Below are positions 7,078-13,156 of a stretch of DNA of 14,464 nt, piece after piece (position 1 is the first letter of the stretch; every line of letters begins with the position of its first letter). The translations under genes and the position numbers were made by a program. Origin of the DNA: an uncultured Christensenellaceae bacterium (GTDB lineage Bacteria > Bacillota > Clostridia > Christensenellales > Pumilibacteraceae); the NCBI GenBank assembly GCA_910588155.1, contig CAJUPB010000024.1, positions 1 to 14,464 of the forward strand. Direction: 5' to 3'. The notes under the pieces are model-generated. The model ran no database searches, had not been told where the DNA came from, and saw nothing but the letters and a program-made list of their open reading frames with translations.

Positions 7078-7160
7078 CTTTCGTCACTTCTTGCCTGCGA
7101 GGTCGGAACATAACATTGTTACGCCGACAACTAACCGAAACGGTTAGGTTCGCTACCTTG
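7061..7160 (-). ncRNA. Predicted ~95-nt minus-strand small RNA
   Basis: A strong promoter (7195-7166) should start a transcript near 7159. It would end at an intrinsic terminator: AAGAAGTGAC, a GAAA tetraloop, GTCACTTCTT (7092-7069, 10 perfect pairs), then TTTCTTTT. Between them are a CTAACCG-TTT-CGGTTAG hairpin (7147-7131) and a GTCGG/CCGAC hairpin (7128-7124 with 7106-7102). No ORF with a ribosome site lies inside. The segment ACCUCGC (7103-7097) is complementary to GCGAGGU in the ribosome sites at 2623-2629 and 2825-2831; five of its bases are unpaired in the predicted fold. Counter-transcribed and trans-acting RNAs are common controls in rolling-circle replicons, but the target here is inferred. 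Confidence 0.65.
7069..7092 (-). terminator. Intrinsic terminator of the minus-strand RNA
   Basis: A 10-bp perfect stem (AAGAAGTGAC with GTCACTTCTT) with loop GAAA on the minus strand is followed by TTTCTTTT. On the + strand the stem is followed by GCCTGCG, so it acts well only in the minus direction. Confidence 0.75.
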
Positions 7161-7165
7161 GCTAT

Positions 7166-7195
7166 ATTATACCTTATTCGGTATAAGAATGTCAA
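7166..7195 (-). promoter_or_regulatory. Strong sigma-70-type promoter for the small RNA
   Basis: On the minus strand TTGACA (7195-7190) is followed after 18 bases by TATAAT (7171-7166), both perfect consensus boxes. The interior also holds the inverted pair TTATACC/GGTATAA. Confidence 0.75.
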
Positions 7196-7219
7196 TCGAA
7201 AATCGAAAAATAAATAAAA

Positions 7220-7237
7220 TTGAAAGTGCACTTTCAA
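7220..7237. promoter_or_regulatory. Perfect 18-bp palindrome, candidate operator
   Basis: TTGAAAGTGCACTTTCAA is a perfect palindrome with no spacer. It touches the ribosome site of the 74-aa gene (7252) and lies 24 bases upstream of the minus-strand promoter, so a bound dimer could control both directions. Related dyads occur at 11621-11638 and 14258-14274. No regulator gene is evident in the window. Confidence 0.6.
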
Positions 7238-7251
7238 AAAGGAGTTAAATT

Positions 7252-7476
7252 ATGAAAAGAACAAAACAGCAACGCAGATTATGCGCAAGCAATGCCGCAC
7301 ACAAAGGTTTGGAAAAACGCAATGCCGATAAGTACGCAAAAACGCATCGGGATACGTTTCAGCAGCGCGCAATGTATCACGGTGCGTGCGTTATTCGTCA
7401 GGAAAAGAGCGGACGTATATTTACACGAGCCGAACGCGAAAAAGTCTTTGACGACGTTATTAAAACATTTTGGTAA
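7252..7476 (+). CDS. Basic hypothetical protein (74 aa)
   Basis: The 74-residue protein starts MKRTKQQRRLCASNAAHKG, with AAGGAG about 9 bases before ATG 7252. It is strongly basic, probably helical (RNADKYAKTHRDTFQQRAMYHG, then TRAEREKVFDDVIKTFW), and has no TM segment. It is the first gene after the palindromic operator and opens the assembly module containing the TM peptide and the ATPase. A DNA- or RNA-binding role is possible from charge alone. No family is recognised. Confidence 0.7.
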   Translation: MKRTKQQRRLCASNAAHKGLEKRNADKYAKTHRDTFQQRAMYHGACVIRQEKSGRIFTRAEREKVFDDVIKTFW

Positions 7477-7502
7477 ACGGTTTATATGGGCGGTAAAGCA
7501 AA

Positions 7503-7595
7503 ATGAAAACTTTTAAAAGAATACTTTGGGTTCTGCTCGGTGCGGTCATTCTGACCGTTATAGGGTACTTTGTTTTTACGGCGGTGAAAGTGTGA
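7503..7595 (+). CDS. 30-residue single-TM peptide; candidate small coat protein
   Basis: A 30-residue frame begins MKTFKRILWV. A basic head (KTFKR) is followed by an uninterrupted hydrophobic helix (about residues 7-27) and a short tail AVKV. Its TGA (7593-7595) overlaps the GTG start of the ATPase gene as GTGTGA, so the two are coupled. The ribosome site is weak (GGGCGG upstream). Filamentous phages carry such tiny TM peptides: M13 pVII and pIX have 33 and 32 residues, and the mature major coat is a single helix. The placement directly before the assembly ATPase supports a virion role, but a membrane-leader peptide cannot be excluded. Confidence 0.6.
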   Translation: MKTFKRILWVLLGAVILTVIGYFVFTAVKV

Positions 7596-9814
7596 AACGC
7601 TTTAATTACAGACACATTATTTGCATAGTAATCACGCTCGGTTTCATACTCTGCGGCATATTCATATTCCCCAGCGCTCTCGGAAGAATAATAGAGAGCG
7701 GTCGGGATTTCGGTCTGTCCGCAGCATATTTTTTCTGTGAACTTTTCGGTATAAAGCACGGTATAAAACCGACTGTCAATACCCTGCCCGTAATACCGCT
7801 GTTTCCCTCTCAAACGCCGTCACCGCCCAAACCGTCTATTCCCCTGCCCGACACCTTTGACGGCTTTAAGGGCAAATTCTCGGCTTATTGGACGCTGTTT
7901 GTAAATTCAAACAACGTCCTCGCTTATCTTGCCTTTATGGGGAATATGCTGTACACGTTCTGCCTTATCCTGCTCTTCGCCGTTCCTGCTGTTGTTATAT
8001 TGCGGCTTGCTTTCTCGCGGTACTTCAATAAGACGAACAACGATTACGACCGCGACAGCAAGCCGCTGCGGTTATACAAAAAGGCGGCTTTCTATGTGTT
8101 TATTCCTGTGAAAAATTTTGCCGTGTCATTAGTAAATTTTATAAAAGAGCAGCGGTATTATAGAATGATTTGGCTGCTGTTGTGGCTGTTTTATTTTAAC
8201 GCTTTTACTATACTTTCGGAGTTCTTCGCGTACTATCTTTATTTCGTCGTTTCTTTCGACCTCGGCAGTCTGTATCTGCAAGTATATAAACTGTTTATAG
8301 ACCTTTCCGCAGTTCTGACGTTCGTGCCGCCGTGGGCGTGGGTAATAATCGGACTTGCGCTTTTTGACCGTTTCCGCAAGAATATAGCCTATATGCGGCT
8401 CAATCATTTCGAACGGCGAAATCGCGGCTTTATAAATGCCCGTCCCGTCGTCTATATGACTTGCGGAACAATGGGAAAAAAGAAAACGACGGCTATTACC
8501 GATATGGCTCTTTCGCAAGAGGTTATGCTGCGAGATAAGGCTTTTGAAAAATTGCTTGAAAACGATTTGAAATTCCCGTACTTTCCGTGGATAGTGTTCG
8601 AAAACGAACTCCGGCAAGCAATGTCGCTGCATAAGGTTTACAACCTCGCTACTTGCCGAAAGTTTGTACATATTTTAGCCGAATGGAATAAGGTGTGTCG
8701 TAATTTAAATACCGATAGCGTAAAAAGCGTTAAAAGGTATATTAAACGCAGATACGGTATTCGGGTAAGCTTTACCGCCCTTAATTGTTTCGGCTATGAC
8801 AGCGAACGCTACGGCGATACTTTCGACGACGGACTGAAAATAACGTCTTTGTGGGAAGTTCTCGAAACTTATGCGCAGTTGTATTTTATTTACATCGTTC
8901 AGTCCTCGCTCTTGCTCTCGAACTACTCCATACGAGAGGACAATTTTATTTCCGACCTTGGTAATTTTCCTATGTGGGACAGTGACTTTTTTTGCCGCGA
9001 CAGCAGGCTTATAGACAGTTACAGCAGACATTCGCACATTCTCGATTTCGACGCTCTGCGGCTCGGGCAAAAGGTATTAAAGAACAATCGGCAGTCCGAC
9101 AGCTTCGAGTTCGGCGTTATAGTCATTACCGAAGTAGGCAAAGAGCGAGGAAATAAGGAATCTCTTGACGGCAAGCGCAAGACAGATAAAACCGTCAATC
9201 AAAAGAACGACGGTTTTAACGATTGGCTGAAAATGGTGCGGCACTCCGCCACTGTGGACAACTTCCCTTTCGTCAAGGTCATTACCGACGAGCAACGTCC
9301 CGAAAGCCTCGGCGCAGACGCTCGGGACCTTACGGACATAGTACACATAGAGGACAGCGGCGAAACCCGTCTTGCTATGCCGTTCTTTACTCTCGCGGAA
9401 TTGCTCTATTCCCTGCTTTTCGGAAAGTTCACGAGTTTATATTACCGTTATAGGTTTGTGCGCTCGGACAATACGCTTTTTATGTATCTGTTTAAGGCGA
9501 TTACTGCGGCAATACACGGCTATTATGCGCGGATATATAATCGCTTCGGTTACTGCGTTTTGCGCGTACAGGTCGAAAGCGGAACGCAGGACGGACGGAC
9601 ACGCGAAAACAAGTATTATCTTATGTCGAAGAAGATTTACAGCAAGCGGTTTTCGACAGACTGTTTCTCGGATTTCTTCACGGAAAAGGCTTTGCGCTCG
9701 CCCATCGGCATAGACGACTTGCGCGAATACGCTACCGAAAAGGCTACGTTCGCCGAATTGAAACGGCAGAACAGTCACTTTATACGAGATTTGACAAATA
9801 AGCGAAAGGAGTAA
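7592..9814 (+). CDS. Multi-pass membrane P-loop ATPase, Zot/pI-like assembly protein
   Basis: The protein has 740 residues from GTG 7592, which overlaps the previous stop and is preferred over TTG 7526 because the TM peptide occupies that stretch. TM segments lie at about 8-28, 112-140, 192-222 and 236-258, with a proline-rich extracellular loop at about 60-90. A P-loop follows at 292-300 (GTMGKKKTT; GxxGxKKT, with Lys where Gly is usual), a Walker-B-like strand at 508-516 (GVIVITEVGK), and RHSATVDNFPFVKVITDEQRP (550-570), resembling the 'look for ITQ' strand of Zot/pI ATPases. HerA/FtsK-type membrane ATPases of inoviruses extrude the virion. The N-terminal membrane part is larger than in classic Zot; a VirD4/TraG-type coupling ATPase is the alternative. 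Confidence 0.75.
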   Translation: MKRFNYRHIICIVITLGFILCGIFIFPSALGRIIESGRDFGLSAAYFFCELFGIKHGIKPTVNTLPVIPLFPSQTPSPPKPSIPLPDTFDGFKGKFSAYWTLFVNSNNVLAYLAFMGNMLYTFCLILLFAVPAVVILRLAFSRYFNKTNNDYDRDSKPLRLYKKAAFYVFIPVKNFAVSLVNFIKEQRYYRMIWLLLWLFYFNAFTILSEFFAYYLYFVVSFDLGSLYLQVYKLFIDLSAVLTFVPPWAWVIIGLALFDRFRKNIAYMRLNHFERRNRGFINARPVVYMTCGTMGKKKTTAITDMALSQEVMLRDKAFEKLLENDLKFPYFPWIVFENELRQAMSLHKVYNLATCRKFVHILAEWNKVCRNLNTDSVKSVKRYIKRRYGIRVSFTALNCFGYDSERYGDTFDDGLKITSLWEVLETYAQLYFIYIVQSSLLLSNYSIREDNFISDLGNFPMWDSDFFCRDSRLIDSYSRHSHILDFDALRLGQKVLKNNRQSDSFEFGVIVITEVGKERGNKESLDGKRKTDKTVNQKNDGFNDWLKMVRHSATVDNFPFVKVITDEQRPESLGADARDLTDIVHIEDSGETRLAMPFFTLAELLYSLLFGKFTSLYYRYRFVRSDNTLFMYLFKAITAAIHGYYARIYNRFGYCVLRVQVESGTQDGRTRENKYYLMSKKIYSKRFSTDCFSDFFTEKALRSPIGIDDLREYATEKATFAELKRQNSHFIRDLTNKRKE

Positions 9815-9818
9815 ATAT

Positions 9819-10016
9819 ATGAATGAAAACAATATTTTGACTGCCGAAAATGCAACGGAATCAATGATTAAAGCATTGGAAGGCAAAACGCCGTGCCGTG
9901 ACACAATGCTGCTTCTATCGTTTTATATGGACTTTGCTATTTCTACCGAACTGATAGAACTTATAGACGAAGTTCATCAAATCACGGACAGTTTTTATTT
10001 GGAGCATTTTTCGTAG
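9819..10016 (+). CDS. Small acidic hypothetical protein (65 aa)
   Basis: The 65-residue protein starts at ATG 9819, 4 bases after the ATPase stop, with AAAGGAG overlapping that gene's end. It is acidic and helical (ENATESMIKALEG, LLLSFYMDFAISTELIELIDEVHQI). The hydrophobic patch is amphipathic rather than a clear TM segment. Its end overlaps, tail to tail, the minus-strand zinc-ribbon gene by 22 bases. No family is recognised; it is probably the last gene of the assembly operon. Confidence 0.7.
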   Translation: MNENNILTAENATESMIKALEGKTPCRDTMLLLSFYMDFAISTELIELIDEVHQITDSFYLEHFS

Positions 10017-10207
10017 GTATACAGAGTTATATATGCGTCCGGATTTTTGTTATATAACGCTTTGTTCTGTTTGTATTCGTTGTAGTTCCAACTACTTCCG
10101 CAAACAGAGCATTGCAGATTTCTTGATTCCATATTGTATTCAAGCGTATTGTCACAATGAAAACACTTACGTTGTTCCAAACATTCCATTTCTTGATAAG
10201 ATAACAT
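9995..10207 (-). CDS. Small zinc-ribbon protein
   Basis: On the minus strand a 70-residue frame begins MLSYQEMECLEQRKCFHCDN. Two CxxC pairs (CFHC and CSVC, about 20 residues apart) form a rubredoxin-like or zinc-ribbon site, and the C-terminal half is Tyr/Asn-rich with a final cysteine. ATG 10207 is only a few bases after the expected transcription start of a good promoter (10246-10218), so the mRNA would be almost leaderless; an internal ATG six codons later is an alternative start. It is convergent with the ATPase operon. Its base composition is AT-richer than the structural genes. It may be a small regulator or a cargo gene. Confidence 0.6.
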   Translation of the reverse strand: MLSYQEMECLEQRKCFHCDNTLEYNMESRNLQCSVCGSSWNYNEYKQNKALYNKNPDAYITLYTYEKCSK

Positions 10208-10217
10208 AATATCACGA

Positions 10218-10246
10218 TTTATATAAAATTTTCGGTTTAATGTCAA
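10218..10246 (-). promoter_or_regulatory. Promoter of the zinc-ribbon gene
   Basis: On the minus strand TTGACA (10246-10241) is followed by a 17-base spacer and TATAAA (10223-10218). The next in-frame ATG is at 10207. Confidence 0.65.
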
Positions 10247-10310
10247 GTTCGGTATTAGCGGTTTAGCCCGCCGTTGATATATAAAAATAATTTTTGGAGG
10301 AGTTAAACAA

Positions 10311-10565
10311 ATGTCTGTTAAAATTAAAAGAAAAAATGGTTCGGTCACTGTTCTTTTGAACCCGTCCGAAAAAGGTGCGAAAGCAGCCGAAGAACTGCGT
10401 AACAACGTCGCATTAACGAATGATATGCACATAAAGTTTGATGATTATGGAAAACCGAAGAAATTGACCAATGAACAACGCGCATATCGTTCGGGTTACT
10501 TGGCGGCACAAAAAGATAGTGCAAATTGCTGGAAAGCAAAAAAAACAAAAGATAGTAGTATATAA
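10311..10565 (+). CDS. Small basic mobile-element protein (84 aa)
   Basis: The 84-residue protein begins MSVKIKRKNGSVTVLLNPS, with GGAGG about 11 bases upstream of ATG 10311. The N-terminus is a beta hairpin; the C-terminal part LTNEQRAYRSGYLAAQKDSA resembles a short motif (YRxGYLxAxxD) that I recall in small proteins of Clostridia integrative elements, whose function is unknown. It stands alone between two minus-strand genes and ends at a strong terminator (10573-10592), so it is a single-gene unit. A TATATAAAA stretch about 30 bases upstream may supply its -10 box. Confidence 0.65.
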   Translation: MSVKIKRKNGSVTVLLNPSEKGAKAAEELRNNVALTNDMHIKFDDYGKPKKLTNEQRAYRSGYLAAQKDSANCWKAKKTKDSSI

Positions 10566-10572
10566 GTAAAAC

Positions 10573-10597
10573 AGGACGGTGGGCTCCGTCCTATTTT
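10573..10597. terminator. Bidirectional intrinsic terminator
   Basis: AGGACGG (10573-10579), loop TGGGCT, CCGTCCT (10586-10592), then ATTTT on the + strand and GTTTT on the minus strand. It separates the convergent 84-aa and nuclease genes. Confidence 0.8.
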
Positions 10598-10600
10598 ACG

Positions 10601-11554
10601 CTATTTTTTCCATTCGGGCATAAACCCATAATATTTTTCGGCAATGCTTTTTAATTCTCTTAAAAGATTTGCTTTAAAAGTTTGAGAATCCATTTTAGGG
10701 TCATCTTTTTCGATTCCTATGTATGGAATGTTGTGCTTTTTATATAATTCTTCTTTTTCTTTTCTATCTTCTATGTATTTGAGTGTATCCATTCCCCAAT
10801 ACTCGATATATATTCCCTTTCCGTTGCAAATAGGTACAAACCAATCGCATTTTTTTCTTTTCTCTGTTATTTCATCTACATTTTTTCCGTAACAGTGTAA
10901 AATGAAAGCATTATAAAGCACATCGTCTATTCGCACTTCCATATCAGAATCGACATTGTGTCCGTCCTGTGCTGTATTTATTTTGCTTTTATTTTCGTCT
11001 TTTTCCTTTCTTTCTTCCTCGTATTTCTCATTTGGTACAGGCGGTTGTTTGTTTATGATGAGTTGCTCCACGTCTTTATAAACTCTATCCATTAAAGAAC
11101 TATCATCGTTTATATTCTGCTCTGTCATTGCTATGGCAATAAGTTTATTACATTGCTTTTTGGTCTCTTCTATACCTTTAATTATAAATATGCGTTCTTT
11201 TAAATTGTAATAATAATCTCGTAATTTTCTAACTGTACTATTTTTGTCTAGCGAGTCCATATGGTTTCTTGTTTCATTATAACAATTACGGCATTGCTGT
11301 TTCCCATTAGAAGGTGCGCCGCAAATAATACAAGTTATATCATTTTCCTTTTCTTGGGCTTTTGCTTCAATTTTCGAATATTTTTCTTTTAAAGTATCCC
11401 CTGCTCCGCACTGCTCGCAGGGTCTGTCGGCAAAATGCCACGTTCCGCACTCTTCGCATTTTACTACTTTGCCGTCCGCTTTCATCTGCAAGTGTTCTTT
11501 GCATAACGGATATATACCGCTCGGCTTGCCGCATAATACACAGTTCTTTCCCAT
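10601..11554 (-). CDS. Zinc-finger plus PD-(D/E)XK-like nuclease protein; probable cargo
   Basis: The 317-residue protein starts at ATG 11554 on the minus strand behind AAAGGAG, under a consensus promoter. The N-terminal ~95 residues hold several CxxC pairs (C5/C8, C33/C36, C46/C49, C75/C78, C88/C91), enough for two or three zinc ribbons. Residues about 55-200 are charged and helical. The C-terminal ~110 residues (EVRIDDVLYNAF, CDWFVPICNGKGIYIEYWG, then Y.EDRKEKEELYKKHNI) fit the PD-(D/E)XK pattern: D237, E251 in IYIEYWG, with K265/K267 and a further basic helix. It is markedly AT-rich, opposite in strand and independently controlled, which suggests recent acquisition. A defence or superinfection-exclusion nuclease is plausible, not shown. 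Confidence 0.7.
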   Translation of the reverse strand: MGKNCVLCGKPSGIYPLCKEHLQMKADGKVVKCEECGTWHFADRPCEQCGAGDTLKEKYSKIEAKAQEKENDITCIICGAPSNGKQQCRNCYNETRNHMDSLDKNSTVRKLRDYYYNLKERIFIIKGIEETKKQCNKLIAIAMTEQNINDDSSLMDRVYKDVEQLIINKQPPVPNEKYEEERKEKDENKSKINTAQDGHNVDSDMEVRIDDVLYNAFILHCYGKNVDEITEKRKKCDWFVPICNGKGIYIEYWGMDTLKYIEDRKEKEELYKKHNIPYIGIEKDDPKMDSQTFKANLLRELKSIAEKYYGFMPEWKK

Positions 11555-11588
11555 AAGAAAACTCCTTTGTGCTTATTCTTACGGTTAA

Positions 11589-11617
11589 ATTATACAAAAG
11601 ATTTGATTAAATGTCAA
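11589..11617 (-). promoter_or_regulatory. Consensus promoter of the nuclease gene
   Basis: On the minus strand TTGACA (11617-11612), exactly 17 bases, TATAAT (11594-11589). Both boxes are perfect. The gene start is 35 bases downstream of the -10. The divergent Rep gene begins 42 bases beyond the -35. Confidence 0.85.
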
Positions 11618-11620
11618 AGA

Positions 11621-11638
11621 TTGAAAATACACATTCAA
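11621..11638. promoter_or_regulatory. Operator-like imperfect palindrome between nuclease and Rep genes
   Basis: TTGAAAATACACATTCAA shares its outer arms and central ACA/CAC with the perfect palindrome at 7220-7237. It sits 3 bases beyond the -35 of the nuclease promoter and just ahead of the Rep ribosome site (GAGAGG near 11643), so a bound factor could affect both divergent genes. Confidence 0.5.
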
Positions 11639-11658
11639 AAAAAGAGAGGTAATTAAAA

Positions 11659-12630
11659 ATGAACAATGTCGCACTTATGCCCTGTAAAAAGGCAGATTTG
11701 CCGTTTTTTTTCGACGAGCCTTTGCCAGAACGCAAAGAGCCGAAGCCGTACCGTGTGTATCACGACGGCGGTCATTATATAGCAATTCCATTCAAACGCA
11801 AAAACTGTTCTTATGTTTCTGTGGAAAAAGAACCACGAAAGGACATAGATATGCTTTTCGATAGCCTTTACTATGCCGGACAGCGCGAGGGTTTAAAAAA
11901 TGACGATTTGAAAGATTTTATTTATGACGGAATAATAAAACTGTTTCCGAATTATCCGAACATAGACGAATGGCTTGAAAAGAAAATGGCGCGAGAAAAG
12001 AACAATTATTTTCACCGATTGAAAAGGTTTAAGCGAAAGGCAAACCTTAATCGGTGGACGTACTTCGTCACCGTGACATACAATGGCGATAAACACGACG
12101 AAGCAAGTTTTCGTAAGAAACTCCGCAAGTGTCTTTCGAATTTACATACTCGCCGTGGTTGGCGCTATATGGGTGTATTCGAGTATTCGCCCGAAGAACA
12201 TCGGTTGCATTTTCACGCGCTCGTCTACGTTCCGCACGGTCAGATGTTAGGCAAGATTACGGAAAAGACAGATTATGATACACGCAATGAACGAATGCGA
12301 ATTACGCACGAAAACAGTTTTTTCGTGGAAGCGTTCGGAAGAAACGATTTCGAGGAAATATTATGTTCGGCAGTACAGAATAATAGTTTAATCGGGTACT
12401 TGACAAAGTACCTCGGCAAGACAGGCGAAAGAATCGTGTATTCCCGCGGCATTGCCTCGGAAATATTTATAAGGCTATGCGACGACGATATTGCCGCAAA
12501 ATTTATTAACTTTGTGGATATGTATGTGTTATTCGACGATATAGTCGATTGGGAACGTGACGTAATGCGCTTTACGCCACGGCAAATGTCGCTATGGGAT
12601 TATGTATGTAACCCCGCTTTTGCGGCGTAA
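11659..12630 (+). CDS. HUH rolling-circle replication initiator (Rep)
   Basis: The 323-residue protein starts at ATG 11659 behind GAGAGG. Motif I is TYFVTVTYN (134-142), the metal-binding HUH motif II is HRLHFHALV (H184-F185-H186) and motif III is IGYLTKYLGK (Y247, K250, Y251), with the nucleophilic tyrosine most likely Y247 or Y251. This is the arrangement of HUH endonucleases such as the phage replication proteins of the ORF2/G2P type. The N-terminal ~130 residues are a basic helical region (EKKMAREKNNYFHRLKRFKRK). Such proteins nick a double-strand origin, stay bound to the 5' end and rejoin the circle. It is a single gene, ending at a terminator, with noncoding hairpins downstream that are the natural origin candidates. 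Confidence 0.88.
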   Translation: MNNVALMPCKKADLPFFFDEPLPERKEPKPYRVYHDGGHYIAIPFKRKNCSYVSVEKEPRKDIDMLFDSLYYAGQREGLKNDDLKDFIYDGIIKLFPNYPNIDEWLEKKMAREKNNYFHRLKRFKRKANLNRWTYFVTVTYNGDKHDEASFRKKLRKCLSNLHTRRGWRYMGVFEYSPEEHRLHFHALVYVPHGQMLGKITEKTDYDTRNERMRITHENSFFVEAFGRNDFEEILCSAVQNNSLIGYLTKYLGKTGERIVYSRGIASEIFIRLCDDDIAAKFINFVDMYVLFDDIVDWERDVMRFTPRQMSLWDYVCNPAFAA

Positions 12631-12661
12631 TTTATAAACAAAAACATACTCTGTTTGTCTT

Positions 12662-12685
12662 GCACCTGTTTTTATAGGTGCTTTT
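12662..12685 (+). terminator. Intrinsic terminator of Rep
   Basis: GCACCT (12662-12667), loop of 8, AGGTGC (12676-12681), then TTTT. It lies 31 bases after the Rep stop. Confidence 0.8.
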
Positions 12686-12707
12686 CGGCGTTAAAAAAAG
12701 CCGAAAA
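12682..12707. terminator. Second, overlapping hairpin
   Basis: TTTTCGGC (12682-12689) pairs perfectly with GCCGAAAA (12700-12707) around an A-rich loop. Flanked by runs of A and T, it may terminate transcription from either side. Confidence 0.5.
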
Positions 12708-12738
12708 AGCGAGGAAAGCGACAAAGGCAAAACGCACG

Positions 12739-12779
12739 GGCGGCAAGGTTCGCAAGCGGTTTAGCGCGAAATTGCCGCC
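12739..12779. other. GC-rich hairpin in the post-Rep region
   Basis: GGCGGCAA (12739-12746) pairs perfectly with TTGCCGCC (12772-12779); inside, TTCGC pairs with GCGAA. The following 30 bases are strikingly GC-rich (repeated GCCGCC, GCGGCG) compared with the rest of the window. No gene is supported here. Confidence 0.55.
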
Positions 12780-12814
12780 GTTTTGCCGCCGTCGCGGCGA
12801 GCGCGGCGCGAGCG

Positions 12815-12880
12815 TTACACGCCCCCTTGGACTCGGCGAGCGTCAGCGAGCCGACTTGTTTAGTACAAGGGGGCGTGTAA
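12815..12880. other. Large 66-base hairpin; candidate replication origin or packaging signal
   Basis: TTACACGCCCCCTTG (12815-12829) is perfectly complementary to CAAGGGGGCGTGTAA (12866-12880), enclosing 36 bases with an inner TCGGC/GCCGA stem (12833-12837 with 12850-12854) and a direct repeat GCGAGC. It has no T-tract, so it is not a simple terminator. A long GC-rich hairpin in the intergenic region next to Rep is where filamentous phages keep their origins and packaging signal. No nick-site consensus can be assigned. Confidence 0.55.
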
Positions 12881-12920
12881 TGCTCTCTGCAATCAAGGTA
12901 GACTAATTTTGTGGGGTGGT

Positions 12921-13156
12921 TTATCCGTTTTAGATTGCAAGAGGCAAAGAAAAGAAACGGTAAGTGACAAAGCAAGTGAACGATTTAAAGCCGTAAAATG
13001 AGCCGCCGAAAGCAACCCGAAAGGGTTTATCCGTTTTGAGTTGCTTTCGGCAAGGCGAAAAGCACGGCTTTAAATGCAAGCAGTCAAGTGTTCGTGGAAT
13101 AAATAGCGAAGCGGTTTATGCCGCGAAAGGCACTTGACTGCTTGCAAGTAAACGAC
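12921..13156 (+). repeat. Structured noncoding element, copy 2
   Basis: Homologue of 2357-2596, same orientation. Stems here are perfect: GCAAGCAGTCAAGTG (13076-13090) with CACTTGACTGCTTGC (13131-13145); ATTTAAAGCCGT (12983-12994) with ACGGCTTTAAAT (13064-13075); GCCGAAAGCAAC (13005-13016) with GTTGCTTTCGGC (13040-13051). They occupy the same positions as the stems of copy 1 although their sequences differ, which indicates selection for structure. The apical 37 bases (13093-13129) are identical to copy 1 and include TAGCGA (13104-13109), a GCGG/CCGC hairpin and a possible ATAAA/TTTAT pseudoknot. The element ends 57 bases before the transposase start. Confidence 0.78.

Noticed and set aside
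7013..7237. Minus-strand ORF over the small RNA region
   Set aside because: Its start lies in the palindrome, upstream of the promoter, and it reads through the promoter and terminator; there is no ribosome site.
7526..7591. N-terminal extension of the ATPase from TTG 7526
   Set aside because: It overlaps the 30-aa TM peptide in another frame, lacks a ribosome site and adds a non-hydrophobic leader; GTG 7592 overlaps the preceding stop.
12655..12906. 83-codon + strand ORF after Rep
   Set aside because: It starts before a terminator, runs through several hairpins, has no ribosome site and has a low-complexity Arg/Lys-rich product.
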